Source: Clostridium sp. CAG:221
Lineage (GTDB): Bacteria > Bacillota > Clostridia > Clostridiales > Clostridiaceae
Length of the DNA stretch: 12,788 nucleotides
NCBI GenBank assembly: GCA_000435835.1
Contig: FR883395.1
Location: 1 to 12,788 of the forward strand
Reading direction: 5' to 3'
Part shown: positions 7,385-12,788 of the stretch, in pieces
How the letters are laid out: each line of letters opens with the position of its first letter
Position numbering within the stretch: the stretch's first letter is position 1
Program-made: the position numbers and the translations under genes
Notes under the pieces: model-generated
Told to the model about the DNA's origin: nothing
Database searches by the model: none
Seen by the model: the letters and a program-made list of their open reading frames with translations, nothing else

Positions 7385-8335
7385 TTAACAAATCACAAAA
7401 GAATATGTTATATCTTTCTCTGCATCAATATGGTAAGCATCTTCCACATCGCTTCCCCAGCTGTCAATTCCGCCCACACCTCTTACCGCTCCGTAGATAC
7501 AAAGAACGGTTCTTCTTGCAGGAGGTAATTCCTCATGGTGCGTTGCATTTTCAATCTCACTTGCTGTATAAGGAAGGCAGGAGAACGCAAATGTATCTTC
7601 CTTTTTTTCAATTCTTAATATCTGAGCTGAATTGTCTTTTCTGCTGTTGTTAAGACTTGTATGTCTTGTTACTTCAAGCCAATCAGTTCCCATTCTCATA
7701 CCACATTCCTGTGGAACAAGGTACGGTGTCAGACTTAAATCGTTTATCTCATACACCCCTTTTACTCCTCCTGCCATACGATCCGGATAAGTTTCCCCGG
7801 AAAGTCCTTCATACATATATTTATCAGCCAAAGTCGGCATGATAAACCTTAATCCAAATACAGGAAGCTGTGGTAATCCTTTTACTCCTTTATAAGAAAC
7901 ACTTACAGTTATCTTTCCTGTATTCTCCACACTATAAATCACATCAACTGTGGTTCTTGGATTTGTAACCGTCTCATAAACAAATTTAACAACGATGTTC
8001 TCTGCAAGCACATCTCCACCATACTTATTATTATCCGGCGCACATGGTTTTCCCTGCGACTTGCCATCTGTAATAACCTCAATTTCCTTACAGTCAATAA
8101 ACATATCCGCCGCAAGCCAGCTTCCGCTTTTTATATGAAACTTACTTCCTCTGTCATTATCTGTAAGTGCTCTCCAAAATGTAGGCTTCGGGCAGCGATA
8201 AAGCCACTCATATCCATTTTTCACAACAGACTCCAGACCGCCCTGTGAATAAGAGAAAACGTAATCAAAACCTTCTCCGTGAACTCCAAGTGTATAATCT
8301 CCATATACGATTCTTAATTTAGATGTACATTCCAT
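7385..8335 (-). CDS. lacM: Beta-galactosidase small subunit
   Basis: It corresponds to the C-terminal beta-sandwich domain (Bgal_small, domain 5) of one-piece LacZ. 'PKPTFWRALTDNDRGSKF' near residues 50-66 matches the family's substrate-side loop ('RAPLDNDIG' in E. coli), and the C-terminal 'GVGGIDSWGSDV' is the conserved end motif. The length of 316 residues is standard for LacM of lactobacilli. It works only with LacL, completing the active site. The ATG at 8335 is preceded by GTGAGG at 7 bases and overlaps the 3' end of lacL by 17 bases in another frame, so translation is coupled, giving balanced subunits. It has its own start and ribosome site, so it is not a frameshift product. Confidence 0.94.
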   Translation of the reverse strand: MECTSKLRIVYGDYTLGVHGEGFDYVFSYSQGGLESVVKNGYEWLYRCPKPTFWRALTDNDRGSKFHIKSGSWLAADMFIDCKEIEVITDGKSQGKPCAPDNNKYGGDVLAENIVVKFVYETVTNPRTTVDVIYSVENTGKITVSVSYKGVKGLPQLPVFGLRFIMPTLADKYMYEGLSGETYPDRMAGGVKGVYEINDLSLTPYLVPQECGMRMGTDWLEVTRHTSLNNSRKDNSAQILRIEKKEDTFAFSCLPYTASEIENATHHEELPPARRTVLCIYGAVRGVGGIDSWGSDVEDAYHIDAEKDITYSFVIC

Positions 8336-10217
8336 AATAATACCTCACTTCCTGCATTGCCGGTTTTTCTCTTCTATCCGCAAAAACAATTCCATTGCCT
8401 GAAAATTCATAATCAGACGGTCTGTCATCAAAATCTCCACCATATCTTAAAACTTCTCTTCCTGTCACTTCATCCTTTACAAGAAGTGCCTGATCGATGA
8501 AGTCCCAAATATATCCGCCCTGATACATTTCATATTTATCAATTAGCTTCATGTAAGAACCGAGTCCGCCTATGGAGTTACCCATATCATGCATAAATTC
8601 ACATAGTAAATATGGTTTTTTTGCACTGTTTATCAGATATTTCTCCACTTCCTCCGGTTTCGCATACATACGACTTTCCACATCAGAAATAGTATCCTCA
8701 TATTCTCTGGTATAATAGGAACCTTCATAATGTACTAATCTACCATCCTTCTTTTCCTTGAAGAATTTATTCATTGCCTCTATATCATCACCTGCATAGG
8801 ATTCGTTTCCTAACGACCAGAACAGAATGGAAGTATGGTTCTTAAATGTCTCAAAATTATTTCTTGCACGGTCAACAACAGCTTCTCGCCACTGTAGTAC
8901 AGAACCCGGTACATTCCATGACGGTTCGATTGCTCCCAGCTTCTGCCATGAACCATGACTTTCAAGATTTGTTTCCGCCATAACATAAATTCCTGCTTCA
9001 TCGCACATATAATACCAAGGTATCTGATCCGGATAATGACAGGTTCTAACAGAATTAATGTTATTTCTGGTCATACACTGAATGTCTGAAATCATTTCCT
9101 TAATACCGATTACCCGTCCGGTTTTTGCACTCCACTCATGTCTATTAACACCGGTAATGATAAGCCTCTTTCCATTTAAATGAATTACCTTGTCTATAAT
9201 CTCAATTCTTCTAAATCCAACCTTATATGGAATAACCTCTGCAAGCTTTCTGTCAGTATAAACTTCAACAAATGTATCATAAAGATAAGGATTATGATTA
9301 TCCCAAGGAGTAACCTTTTTTACATCTGCTGTCAATGCTCCTGCCAACATGTTCTTATCGCCTGTTAATACTAAATCTTCGGATAAAAGCTTATTTCCTG
9401 CTTTATCAGATAAGATGAATTTTGCACTTACTGTACTTTCAGAAGAAGCAGAAATTTTTACATCCACTTTAATTGCACCGCTTGTATTATCCTTATTTAA
9501 TACAGGCTGAATCCACATATCCTCCACATGGATATCAGGAGTAGCCTTTAAGCTTACATTTCTGAATATACCGAAGAAACGGAAAAAGTCCTGATCCTCC
9601 AAAAACGCTGCTGTACTCATTTTGTGTACCTGCACAGCCAATACATTATTCTTTTCCTTGATATAAGGTGTCAAATCAAACTCTGACGGTGTAAAGCTGT
9701 CTTCTGTATATCCGATAAACTCACCGTTTAACCAAATATACATTGCTTCCTCCACACCCTCAAAACAGATACGAATTCTTTTATTCTGCAACTTTTCATC
9801 AAGGTCAAATACTTTTATATATGACCCTACCGGATTATACTGTGCTTCGCTGAACATTCCTTCTCCTGCACCAGCACCCTCAATGCTGTGAGCAGGTCTA
9901 AGATACCTTTTACCCTCCCAAGGGTACTGTGTATTGATATATCTAATCTGGTCATATCCTGCAAGTTCAATGTGTCCCGGAACCATGATTTTATCAAATC
10001 CACTTCTGTCATAATCTGTCTTGTAAAAATCTGCCGGTCTTTCCATTACATTGATGCTAAACCTAAAATCCCACTGTCCATTTAAGGATTGTGTCAATTT
10101 ATTATCACCACTTTCCAAATCCTTATAATTCAGATAGTAGTTATGATCACTGTGGGCATCTAACTGATTTATTCTAAAAATTTCCGGGTTGTCTAACCAT
10201 TTAATCTCTGCTTTCAT
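8319..10217 (-). CDS. lacL: Beta-galactosidase large subunit (GH2)
   Basis: It hydrolyses lactose to glucose and galactose, retaining mechanism, together with LacM. The protein is 632 residues. A sugar-binding jelly-roll domain lies at about 45-215 ('WEGKRYLRP', 'EAMYIWLNGEFIGYTEDSFTPSEFDLT'), an Ig-like domain at about 220-325, and a TIM barrel from 330 ('NGKRLIITGVNRHEWSAKTGR', 'NNINSVRTCHYPD'). The acid/base is E472 in 'WSLGNESYAG' and the nucleophile E540 in 'LLCEFMHDMGNS'. The start at 10217 is chosen because GTGAGG sits 6 bases upstream; the in-frame GTG at 10229 is part of that site. It is the first gene of the operon, with a leader of about 110 bases, divergent from the AraC-type gene. 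No signal peptide is seen, so it is cytoplasmic. Confidence 0.96.
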   Translation of the reverse strand: MKAEIKWLDNPEIFRINQLDAHSDHNYYLNYKDLESGDNKLTQSLNGQWDFRFSINVMERPADFYKTDYDRSGFDKIMVPGHIELAGYDQIRYINTQYPWEGKRYLRPAHSIEGAGAGEGMFSEAQYNPVGSYIKVFDLDEKLQNKRIRICFEGVEEAMYIWLNGEFIGYTEDSFTPSEFDLTPYIKEKNNVLAVQVHKMSTAAFLEDQDFFRFFGIFRNVSLKATPDIHVEDMWIQPVLNKDNTSGAIKVDVKISASSESTVSAKFILSDKAGNKLLSEDLVLTGDKNMLAGALTADVKKVTPWDNHNPYLYDTFVEVYTDRKLAEVIPYKVGFRRIEIIDKVIHLNGKRLIITGVNRHEWSAKTGRVIGIKEMISDIQCMTRNNINSVRTCHYPDQIPWYYMCDEAGIYVMAETNLESHGSWQKLGAIEPSWNVPGSVLQWREAVVDRARNNFETFKNHTSILFWSLGNESYAGDDIEAMNKFFKEKKDGRLVHYEGSYYTREYEDTISDVESRMYAKPEEVEKYLINSAKKPYLLCEFMHDMGNSIGGLGSYMKLIDKYEMYQGGYIWDFIDQALLVKDEVTGREVLRYGGDFDDRPSDYEFSGNGIVFADRREKPAMQEVRYYYGMYI

Positions 10218-10251
10218 ATTAAACCTCACTTTCTGTAGATATCCCCTAAAG

Positions 10252-10323
10252 TCACACTCTAGAGGCTATTATGGTTTTCTGCTTATTCTCTTTTAACTTC
10301 TTGTTTGCCTCTTCAAGATTCAT
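10252..10323 (-). CDS. Possible 23-aa upstream ORF in the lacL leader
   Basis: ATG at 10323 to TGA at 10252, lying entirely between the predicted lacL transcription start (about 10331) and lacL. It encodes a Lys/Glu-rich helical peptide starting MNLEEANKKLKE. There is no Shine-Dalgarno site and only about 8 leader bases before the ATG, so it would be nearly leaderless. It could be a leader peptide, a decayed gene remnant or chance. Confidence 0.2.
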   Translation of the reverse strand: MNLEEANKKLKENKQKTIIASRV

Positions 10324-10337
10324 ATTAATGTAACTTA

Positions 10338-10343
10338 ATTATA
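10338..10343 (-). promoter_or_regulatory. Predicted -10 box of the lac-gal operon promoter
   Basis: TATAAT on the minus strand. The hexamer 17 bases upstream (TGTATT) is a very poor -35, and direct repeat 1 sits over this position. A good -10, a bad -35 and an adjacent operator are the usual picture for a promoter needing an activator. Confidence 0.55.
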
Positions 10344-10362
10344 CTAATTTAACTCTATAAAA

Positions 10363-10386
10363 TACATATCAAAAATTGGACAAAAC
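10363..10386. repeat. Direct repeat 1, candidate AraC-type operator
   Basis: It shares the core TCAAAAATTG-R-ACAAA and flanking bases with repeat 2 at 10447-10470. It covers about -32 to -55 relative to the predicted lacL start, and also contains the -35 hexamer of the divergent regulator promoter. One bound protein could therefore activate the operon and repress its own gene. Confidence 0.6.
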
Positions 10387-10405
10387 ATGCACAAAATGAT
10401 ACAAT
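10377..10405 (+). promoter_or_regulatory. Predicted promoter of the AraC-type regulator gene
   Basis: TGGACA (10377-10382), a 17-base spacer, then TACAAT (10400-10405), with a TGn extension just before (TGATACAAT). Both hexamers match consensus at five of six positions. Transcription would start near 10412. The -35 lies inside direct repeat 1. Confidence 0.55.
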
Positions 10406-10417
10406 AAACAAAACAAC

Positions 10418-10438
10418 ACGGATTATATCCGTTTTTTT
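10418..10438 (+). terminator. Short hairpin followed by T-tract in the regulator's leader
   Basis: ACGGAT (10418-10423) pairs with ATCCGT (10427-10432) around a 3-base loop, and seven Ts follow (10432-10438). The form is that of a small intrinsic terminator on the plus strand. The stem is short and would form about 6 bases after the predicted transcription start, so it may instead be a 5'-end stem-loop or a protein-binding palindrome. Confidence 0.35.
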
Positions 10439-10446
10439 CAGCAAAG

Positions 10447-10470
10447 TGCACATCAAAAATTGAACAAACT
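10447..10470. repeat. Direct repeat 2, candidate AraC-type operator
   Basis: The copy of repeat 1 lies exactly 84 bases further on (TCAAAAATTG at 10369 and 10453), in the same orientation. It lies in the regulator's leader, between the hairpin and the ribosome binding site (AAGGAGG, 10477-10483). The position suits autorepression or a DNA loop with repeat 1. Confidence 0.6.
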
Positions 10471-10490
10471 ATAGTTAAGGAGGTAACACT

Positions 10491-11345
10491 ATGTATGCCA
10501 ATAATGCTTATCTGAATAATACGACTATGGACATCAAGGACAAGTCAAGCCCGTTAATTGTAACAAGCTGTGGCACTTACCATTTATTTACTCGTCCCAA
10601 ATTACCGACATGGCGACCACGTGGACGTCTTGACTTTCAGTTGCTATACATTGCATCCGGAAAAGCTCATTTTCACTTTAACGGAAAAGAAGAAATTGTC
10701 ACCGCTGGTCACATGGTTTTATACAGACCAAAGGAACCTCAAAAATACGAATACTACGGTGAAGATCAGACAGAAGTGTATTGGGTACATTTTACCGGAA
10801 ATGATGTAACAAACATTCTTCGTTATTATGGCTTTACAAAAGAAAAGCATGTTTATTACTGTGGTAAGGGACTTGATTATCAGAATCATTTTAGATTAAT
10901 GATTCAGGAATTACAGATGTGTAAGGAACATTATGACGAAATACTTGAAATGCATTTAAGAGAAATCTTCATTATGGTTCACAGACATTTACAAACAAGT
11001 GCAAGAGTAAGTAACAGTCAGATTTCAGAAGATATAGATGTAGCAACGCTCTACTTCAACGAGCATTACAACGAAGAAATAAATATCGAGGAATATGCTC
11101 AAACCCATAATATGAGTACAAGCTGGTTCATCCGAAATTTTAAACAATACACCGGCTTTACTCCTTTGCAATACATATTATCTGTTCGTATTTATAACGC
11201 TGAGGCTCTGCTAAAAAGCAATATGTATAATATCACCGAAGTAGCTAGTATTGTCGGTTATGATAATCCGTTATATTTTAGCAGGACATTCAAAAAATTG
11301 AAGGGCATTTCTCCTTCAGAGTATAGAAACAGTATAGAAACCTAG
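10491..11345 (+). CDS. AraC-family transcriptional regulator, likely activator of the lac-gal operon
   Basis: The 284-residue cytoplasmic DNA-binding protein has an N-terminal AraC-type cupin sensor domain (about residues 25-160; 'IASGKAHFHFNGKEEIVTAGHMVLYRP') and a C-terminal double HTH (about 183-280). The second HTH ends in the family signature 'EVASIVGYDNPLYFSRTFKKLKGISPSEYR'. The first HTH ('INIEEYAQTHNMSTSWFIRNFKQYTGFTP') is complete. AAGGAGG is 7 bases before the ATG. It is divergent from lacL and shares a control region with two direct repeats, so it most likely senses a galactoside or derived sugar and controls the operon and itself. The ligand cannot be read from the sequence; the domain layout is like that of MsmR/RafR-type sugar regulators. 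Confidence 0.93.
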   Translation: MYANNAYLNNTTMDIKDKSSPLIVTSCGTYHLFTRPKLPTWRPRGRLDFQLLYIASGKAHFHFNGKEEIVTAGHMVLYRPKEPQKYEYYGEDQTEVYWVHFTGNDVTNILRYYGFTKEKHVYYCGKGLDYQNHFRLMIQELQMCKEHYDEILEMHLREIFIMVHRHLQTSARVSNSQISEDIDVATLYFNEHYNEEINIEEYAQTHNMSTSWFIRNFKQYTGFTPLQYILSVRIYNAEALLKSNMYNITEVASIVGYDNPLYFSRTFKKLKGISPSEYRNSIET

Positions 11346-11477
11346 CATTTTCCAAAATCAAACATGCACATATTTCTCCATTTGCAACTTTTGTCTACTT
11401 TTGGAATGGATTTGGCGAGTAATATATCTTATTTTGGATTATGATTGCCTCAGAAAGAACGAAAGGAGATGAGAAAT

Positions 11478-11564
11478 ATGAAACAGACAGTAAAAAACTT
11501 TTTTGAAGAAATCTTCAATTTTTACGCACCTGTATTTCTTCATCAAACAAATCGCATGTGGTAA
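11478..11564 (+). CDS. Possible 28-aa small protein with strong ribosome binding site
   Basis: ATG to TAA, 28 codons, with AAAGGAG ending 9 bases before the ATG. The peptide begins MKQTVKNFFEEIFNFY and ends in NRMW. The first half would form an amphipathic helix rich in Phe with Lys and Glu. I do not recognise it. It follows the AraC-type gene by about 130 bases on the same strand and is followed by a strong terminator at 11686-11730, so it could be the last gene of that transcript or have its own promoter (TTGGAA-16-TATATC at 11401-11428 is a weak candidate). It may be a small membrane-associated or signalling peptide, a gene remnant, or chance. Confidence 0.4.
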   Translation: MKQTVKNFFEEIFNFYAPVFLHQTNRMW

Positions 11565-11685
11565 TCCACAAACTAGTAATTTCCTTTTCTAAATATATAA
11601 CCTCGCCAGTTAATATAAAAAAGAAACGGATTTACCACAAGACAATTATGTGTTATTACCCCAAGAGCAACACTTCTTATATTTC

Positions 11686-11730
11686 AAAAGGATATGCCCT
11701 CTTATTCAAGAATGGAATATCCTTTTATTT
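11686..11730 (+). terminator. Intrinsic terminator after the AraC-type gene / small ORF
   Basis: A perfect 10-bp inverted repeat (11686-11695 with 11717-11726, AAAAGGATAT / ATATCCTTTT) is followed on the plus strand by ATTTTTATAT. The loop can extend the stem with further short pairs. It is the first convincing plus-strand terminator after the regulator gene. Confidence 0.65.
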
Positions 11731-11799
11731 TTATATGCTTCATTATTTCATTTCAAATGTAATGTGAATTTCATACTTCTGATACGTAATAAAAATCAC

Positions 11800-11874
11800 T
11801 CAAGTAATATCTAACTCATTCACATCTTCATTGTCAATTATCTTTGCATCACAGATCACATAGTTTAATTTCAT
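11800..11874 (-). CDS. Possible 24-aa small ORF
   Basis: ATG at 11874 to TGA at 11800, with AAGGAG 8 bases upstream of the start. The peptide begins MKLNYVICDAKIIDNEDVNE and is acidic in its second half. TTGATA with a TATATA 19 bases further on, upstream on the minus strand, is a weak promoter candidate. The reading resembles the first residues of a longer protein cut short, so it may be the 5' remnant of a mobile-element gene. I do not recognise it. Confidence 0.3.
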   Translation of the reverse strand: MKLNYVICDAKIIDNEDVNELDIT

Positions 11875-11980
11875 AATAATTACTCCTTAACATAAAAGAT
11901 ACAGTCTATATAGTAATGTCTTTTATTTTTTTATCAACAGTCATGACAGAAAATGAACCTTTATTGCAGAAAACGACAAA

Positions 11981-12018
11981 AAGTCCACTTGAATTACACC
12001 TTTCATTCAAGTGGACTT
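11981..12018 (-). terminator. Intrinsic terminator after the DUF6674-like gene
   Basis: A perfect 14-bp inverted repeat (11981-11994 with 12005-12018) with a 10-base loop begins 5 bases after the stop codon. On the minus strand it is followed by TTTGTCGTTTTC, a T-rich run. This is the strongest hairpin in the window. Confidence 0.75.
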
Positions 12019-12023
12019 CACCC

Positions 12024-12740
12024 TTATCGGCTCTTACCCTTTACCTCTGACACAACCTCTGTCTCTGCTTTTCCTGACTGCTGATAGGCTTCAAAGGCGT
12101 CTGCCCCATACTGAAATTCCGGCTCTGCCACAGCTCCAAGCATGGAAGGCTCTGCCATTTCCACATCCTTCATTCGCTCCGGCTCTTTGGCAAGACTTTC
12201 CACCTTATCAAGTGCCTCATCCAGATATTGCTCCATTCTCTGATACAGCTTTTTCTTTGCCTCGAAAGGCTTTTTCACAAGCTCCGTTTTAGAGAACTTC
12301 TTTTCCTTTTCGGGATAATCAACCGTTTCCTTATCTGCAAAGGTACAGAAGGTATTAGCAATCTTCTGTCCGGCTTCCCTCATACCGCTACCAAAGGCAT
12401 CCAATTTATTTATGGTATGCTCTGTCTCTGCAATACTCTTACGGACATTCTCTCGGACAGACTCCAGCTTATCCTTAATGCCTAAGAACTCAGATACCTT
12501 ATGAAGTGCCGCTTTGCCCTTCGCTTTTGCCTCTGCCACAATTTCAGAAGCCTTTGCTTTTACCTCTGTTTTGATTTCAAACAACTGCTCCTTCATCTTC
12601 TGGCATTGCTGTTCTAAGGATTCCACAGCCTTACGGACGGTAGCCTTTAAGGTCTTGTCTGCCTTTTCCTGCTCCATCTTTTCAAGCTGTTTACGGACGC
12701 TTGATAATTCCTCTGTCACCTGCTCAAGCCTCTTGCCCAT
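12024..12740 (-). CDS. DUF6674-like coiled-coil protein of a conjugative/integrative element
   Basis: The 238 residues seen are almost wholly helical: coiled coil from about 1-75, a central conserved block ('KVSEFLGIKDKL', 'INKLDAFGSGMREAGQKIANTFCTFADKETVDY', 'KKFSKTELVKKPFEAKKKL') and a C-terminal tail with 'MAEPSML' and 'EPEFQYGADAFEAYQ'. I recall this pattern from DUF6674 proteins, encoded beside relaxase and other conjugation genes of Lachnospiraceae integrative elements; their molecular function is not known. Base composition is clearly richer in GC than the neighbouring operon, supporting transfer. The ATG at 12740 has no ribosome binding site, and family members, as I remember them, have more N-terminal sequence. 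The 5' end is thus probably truncated or shifted (see the overlapping frame at 12716-12787). A good terminator follows. Confidence 0.72.
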   Translation of the reverse strand: MGKRLEQVTEELSSVRKQLEKMEQEKADKTLKATVRKAVESLEQQCQKMKEQLFEIKTEVKAKASEIVAEAKAKGKAALHKVSEFLGIKDKLESVRENVRKSIAETEHTINKLDAFGSGMREAGQKIANTFCTFADKETVDYPEKEKKFSKTELVKKPFEAKKKLYQRMEQYLDEALDKVESLAKEPERMKDVEMAEPSMLGAVAEPEFQYGADAFEAYQQSGKAETEVVSEVKGKSR

Positions 12741-12787
12741 TCCATCAAAGTATTAATGTCAAGACTATTTTGAACAATTGTGCCAAT
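12716..12787 (-). pseudogene. Upstream piece in another frame: end of a preceding gene or frameshifted 5' part of the DUF6674-like gene
   Basis: This frame is open from the window edge to a TGA at 12716-12718 and reads IGTIVQNSLDINTLMEW before entering the DUF6674-like coding region out of frame. The stretch looks like natural protein and precedes 'MGKRLEQVTEEL' in the other frame. It may be the N-terminal part of the same protein joined by a frameshift or small deletion near 12735-12745, or the last residues of an overlapping upstream gene. The edge of the window hides the answer. Confidence 0.35.
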
Positions 12788-12788
12788 A

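Larger units (their letters stand above)
11346..12023. other. 678-base stretch without a confident gene
   Basis: This AT-rich stretch between the regulator and the DUF6674-like gene contains two very short ORFs with good ribosome sites (11478-11564 plus, 11800-11874 minus), a strong plus-strand terminator (11686-11730) and a strong minus-strand terminator (11981-12018). A weak AT-only hairpin with T-tract lies at 11894-11931. It looks like the junction between the sugar locus and a mobile-element remnant; no attachment site or terminal repeat could be recognised. Confidence 0.5.

Noticed and set aside
7385..10217. Beta-galactosidase split over two frames, suggesting a frameshifted lacZ pseudogene.
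   Set aside because: Sizes, domain split, independent start with GTGAGG ribosome site, and the 17-base overlap fit the functional LacL/LacM two-subunit enzyme.
10230..10490. Catabolite-repression (CcpA cre) site in the divergent promoter region.
   Set aside because: The few CG dinucleotides there are not in a context matching the cre consensus TGNAANCGNNNNCA, so none is claimed.
11350..11406. Inverted repeat TTCCAAAA / TTTTGGAA behind the AraC-type gene.
   Set aside because: Only 8 bp with a 41-base loop and no T-tract; such pairs are expected by chance in AT-rich DNA.
11558..11767. 69-codon plus-strand ORF downstream of the small ORF.
   Set aside because: It starts at a GTG inside the previous ORF without a ribosome site and runs through the terminator hairpin at 11686-11726; the composition is that of translated AT-rich noncoding DNA.
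11894..11931. AAAAGA...TCTTTT hairpin followed by a seven-T run.
   Set aside because: The stem is almost all A-T with a wobble pair and is too weak to call a terminator; the T-run may equally be spacer of a minus-strand promoter.
1..12788. CRISPR arrays, tRNA or rRNA genes, or phage defence systems.
   Set aside because: No regular repeat-spacer pattern, cloverleaf-like sequence, rRNA motif or defence-protein motif was seen on either strand.

Overview
The window looks like a chromosomal accessory region of a low-GC, anaerobic gut-type Firmicute, most likely a Lachnospiraceae/Clostridia member. This is an inference from codon use, strong AAGGAGG-type ribosome binding sites, the Firmicutes-type GalT and LacL/LacM, and a DUF6674-like conjugative-element gene. 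No species marker is present.

Layout. (1) Positions 1-946 are the right-hand part of an IS3-family insertion sequence. Its DDE transposase runs in from outside the window. The element's end falls inside a LytTR-type response regulator gene (minus strand), of which only the receiver domain remains; a small XRE-type regulator lies upstream of it. (2) Positions 1928-10217 hold a compact minus-strand lactose/galactose operon in the order lacL-lacM-galK-galE-galT-galM-mgsA. Most genes overlap or lie within about 20 bases of each other; the exception is the roughly 100-base gap before galM, which has a candidate internal promoter. (3) A divergent control region (10218-10490) separates the operon from a plus-strand AraC-family regulator (10491-11345). 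It holds two near-identical direct repeats exactly 84 bases apart. One covers the region just upstream of the lacL -10 box and also contains the -35 of the regulator's own promoter. (4) Positions 11346-12023 have no confident gene, but contain two very short ORFs with good ribosome binding sites and two convincing hairpin terminators. (5) Positions 12024-12788 carry a higher-GC coiled-coil gene of the DUF6674 type, known from conjugative elements, with a broken or displaced 5' end.

How the genes fit together. LacL+LacM form a two-subunit GH2 beta-galactosidase that splits lactose. GalM converts beta-galactose to alpha-galactose. GalK, GalT and GalE (Leloir pathway) turn it into glucose-1-phosphate. 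MgsA, at the operon's end, turns dihydroxyacetone phosphate into methylglyoxal, a likely overflow valve for excess sugar phosphate. No sugar transporter is encoded in the window. The AraC-type protein is the obvious candidate regulator. The terminator at 1851-1885 separates the operon from the XRE/response-regulator pair.

Most of the window is well-known sugar metabolism. The parts that deserve a second look are the phased repeats in the divergent promoter, mgsA inside a gal operon, the IS-disrupted regulator, the short ORFs, and the broken mobile-element edge.
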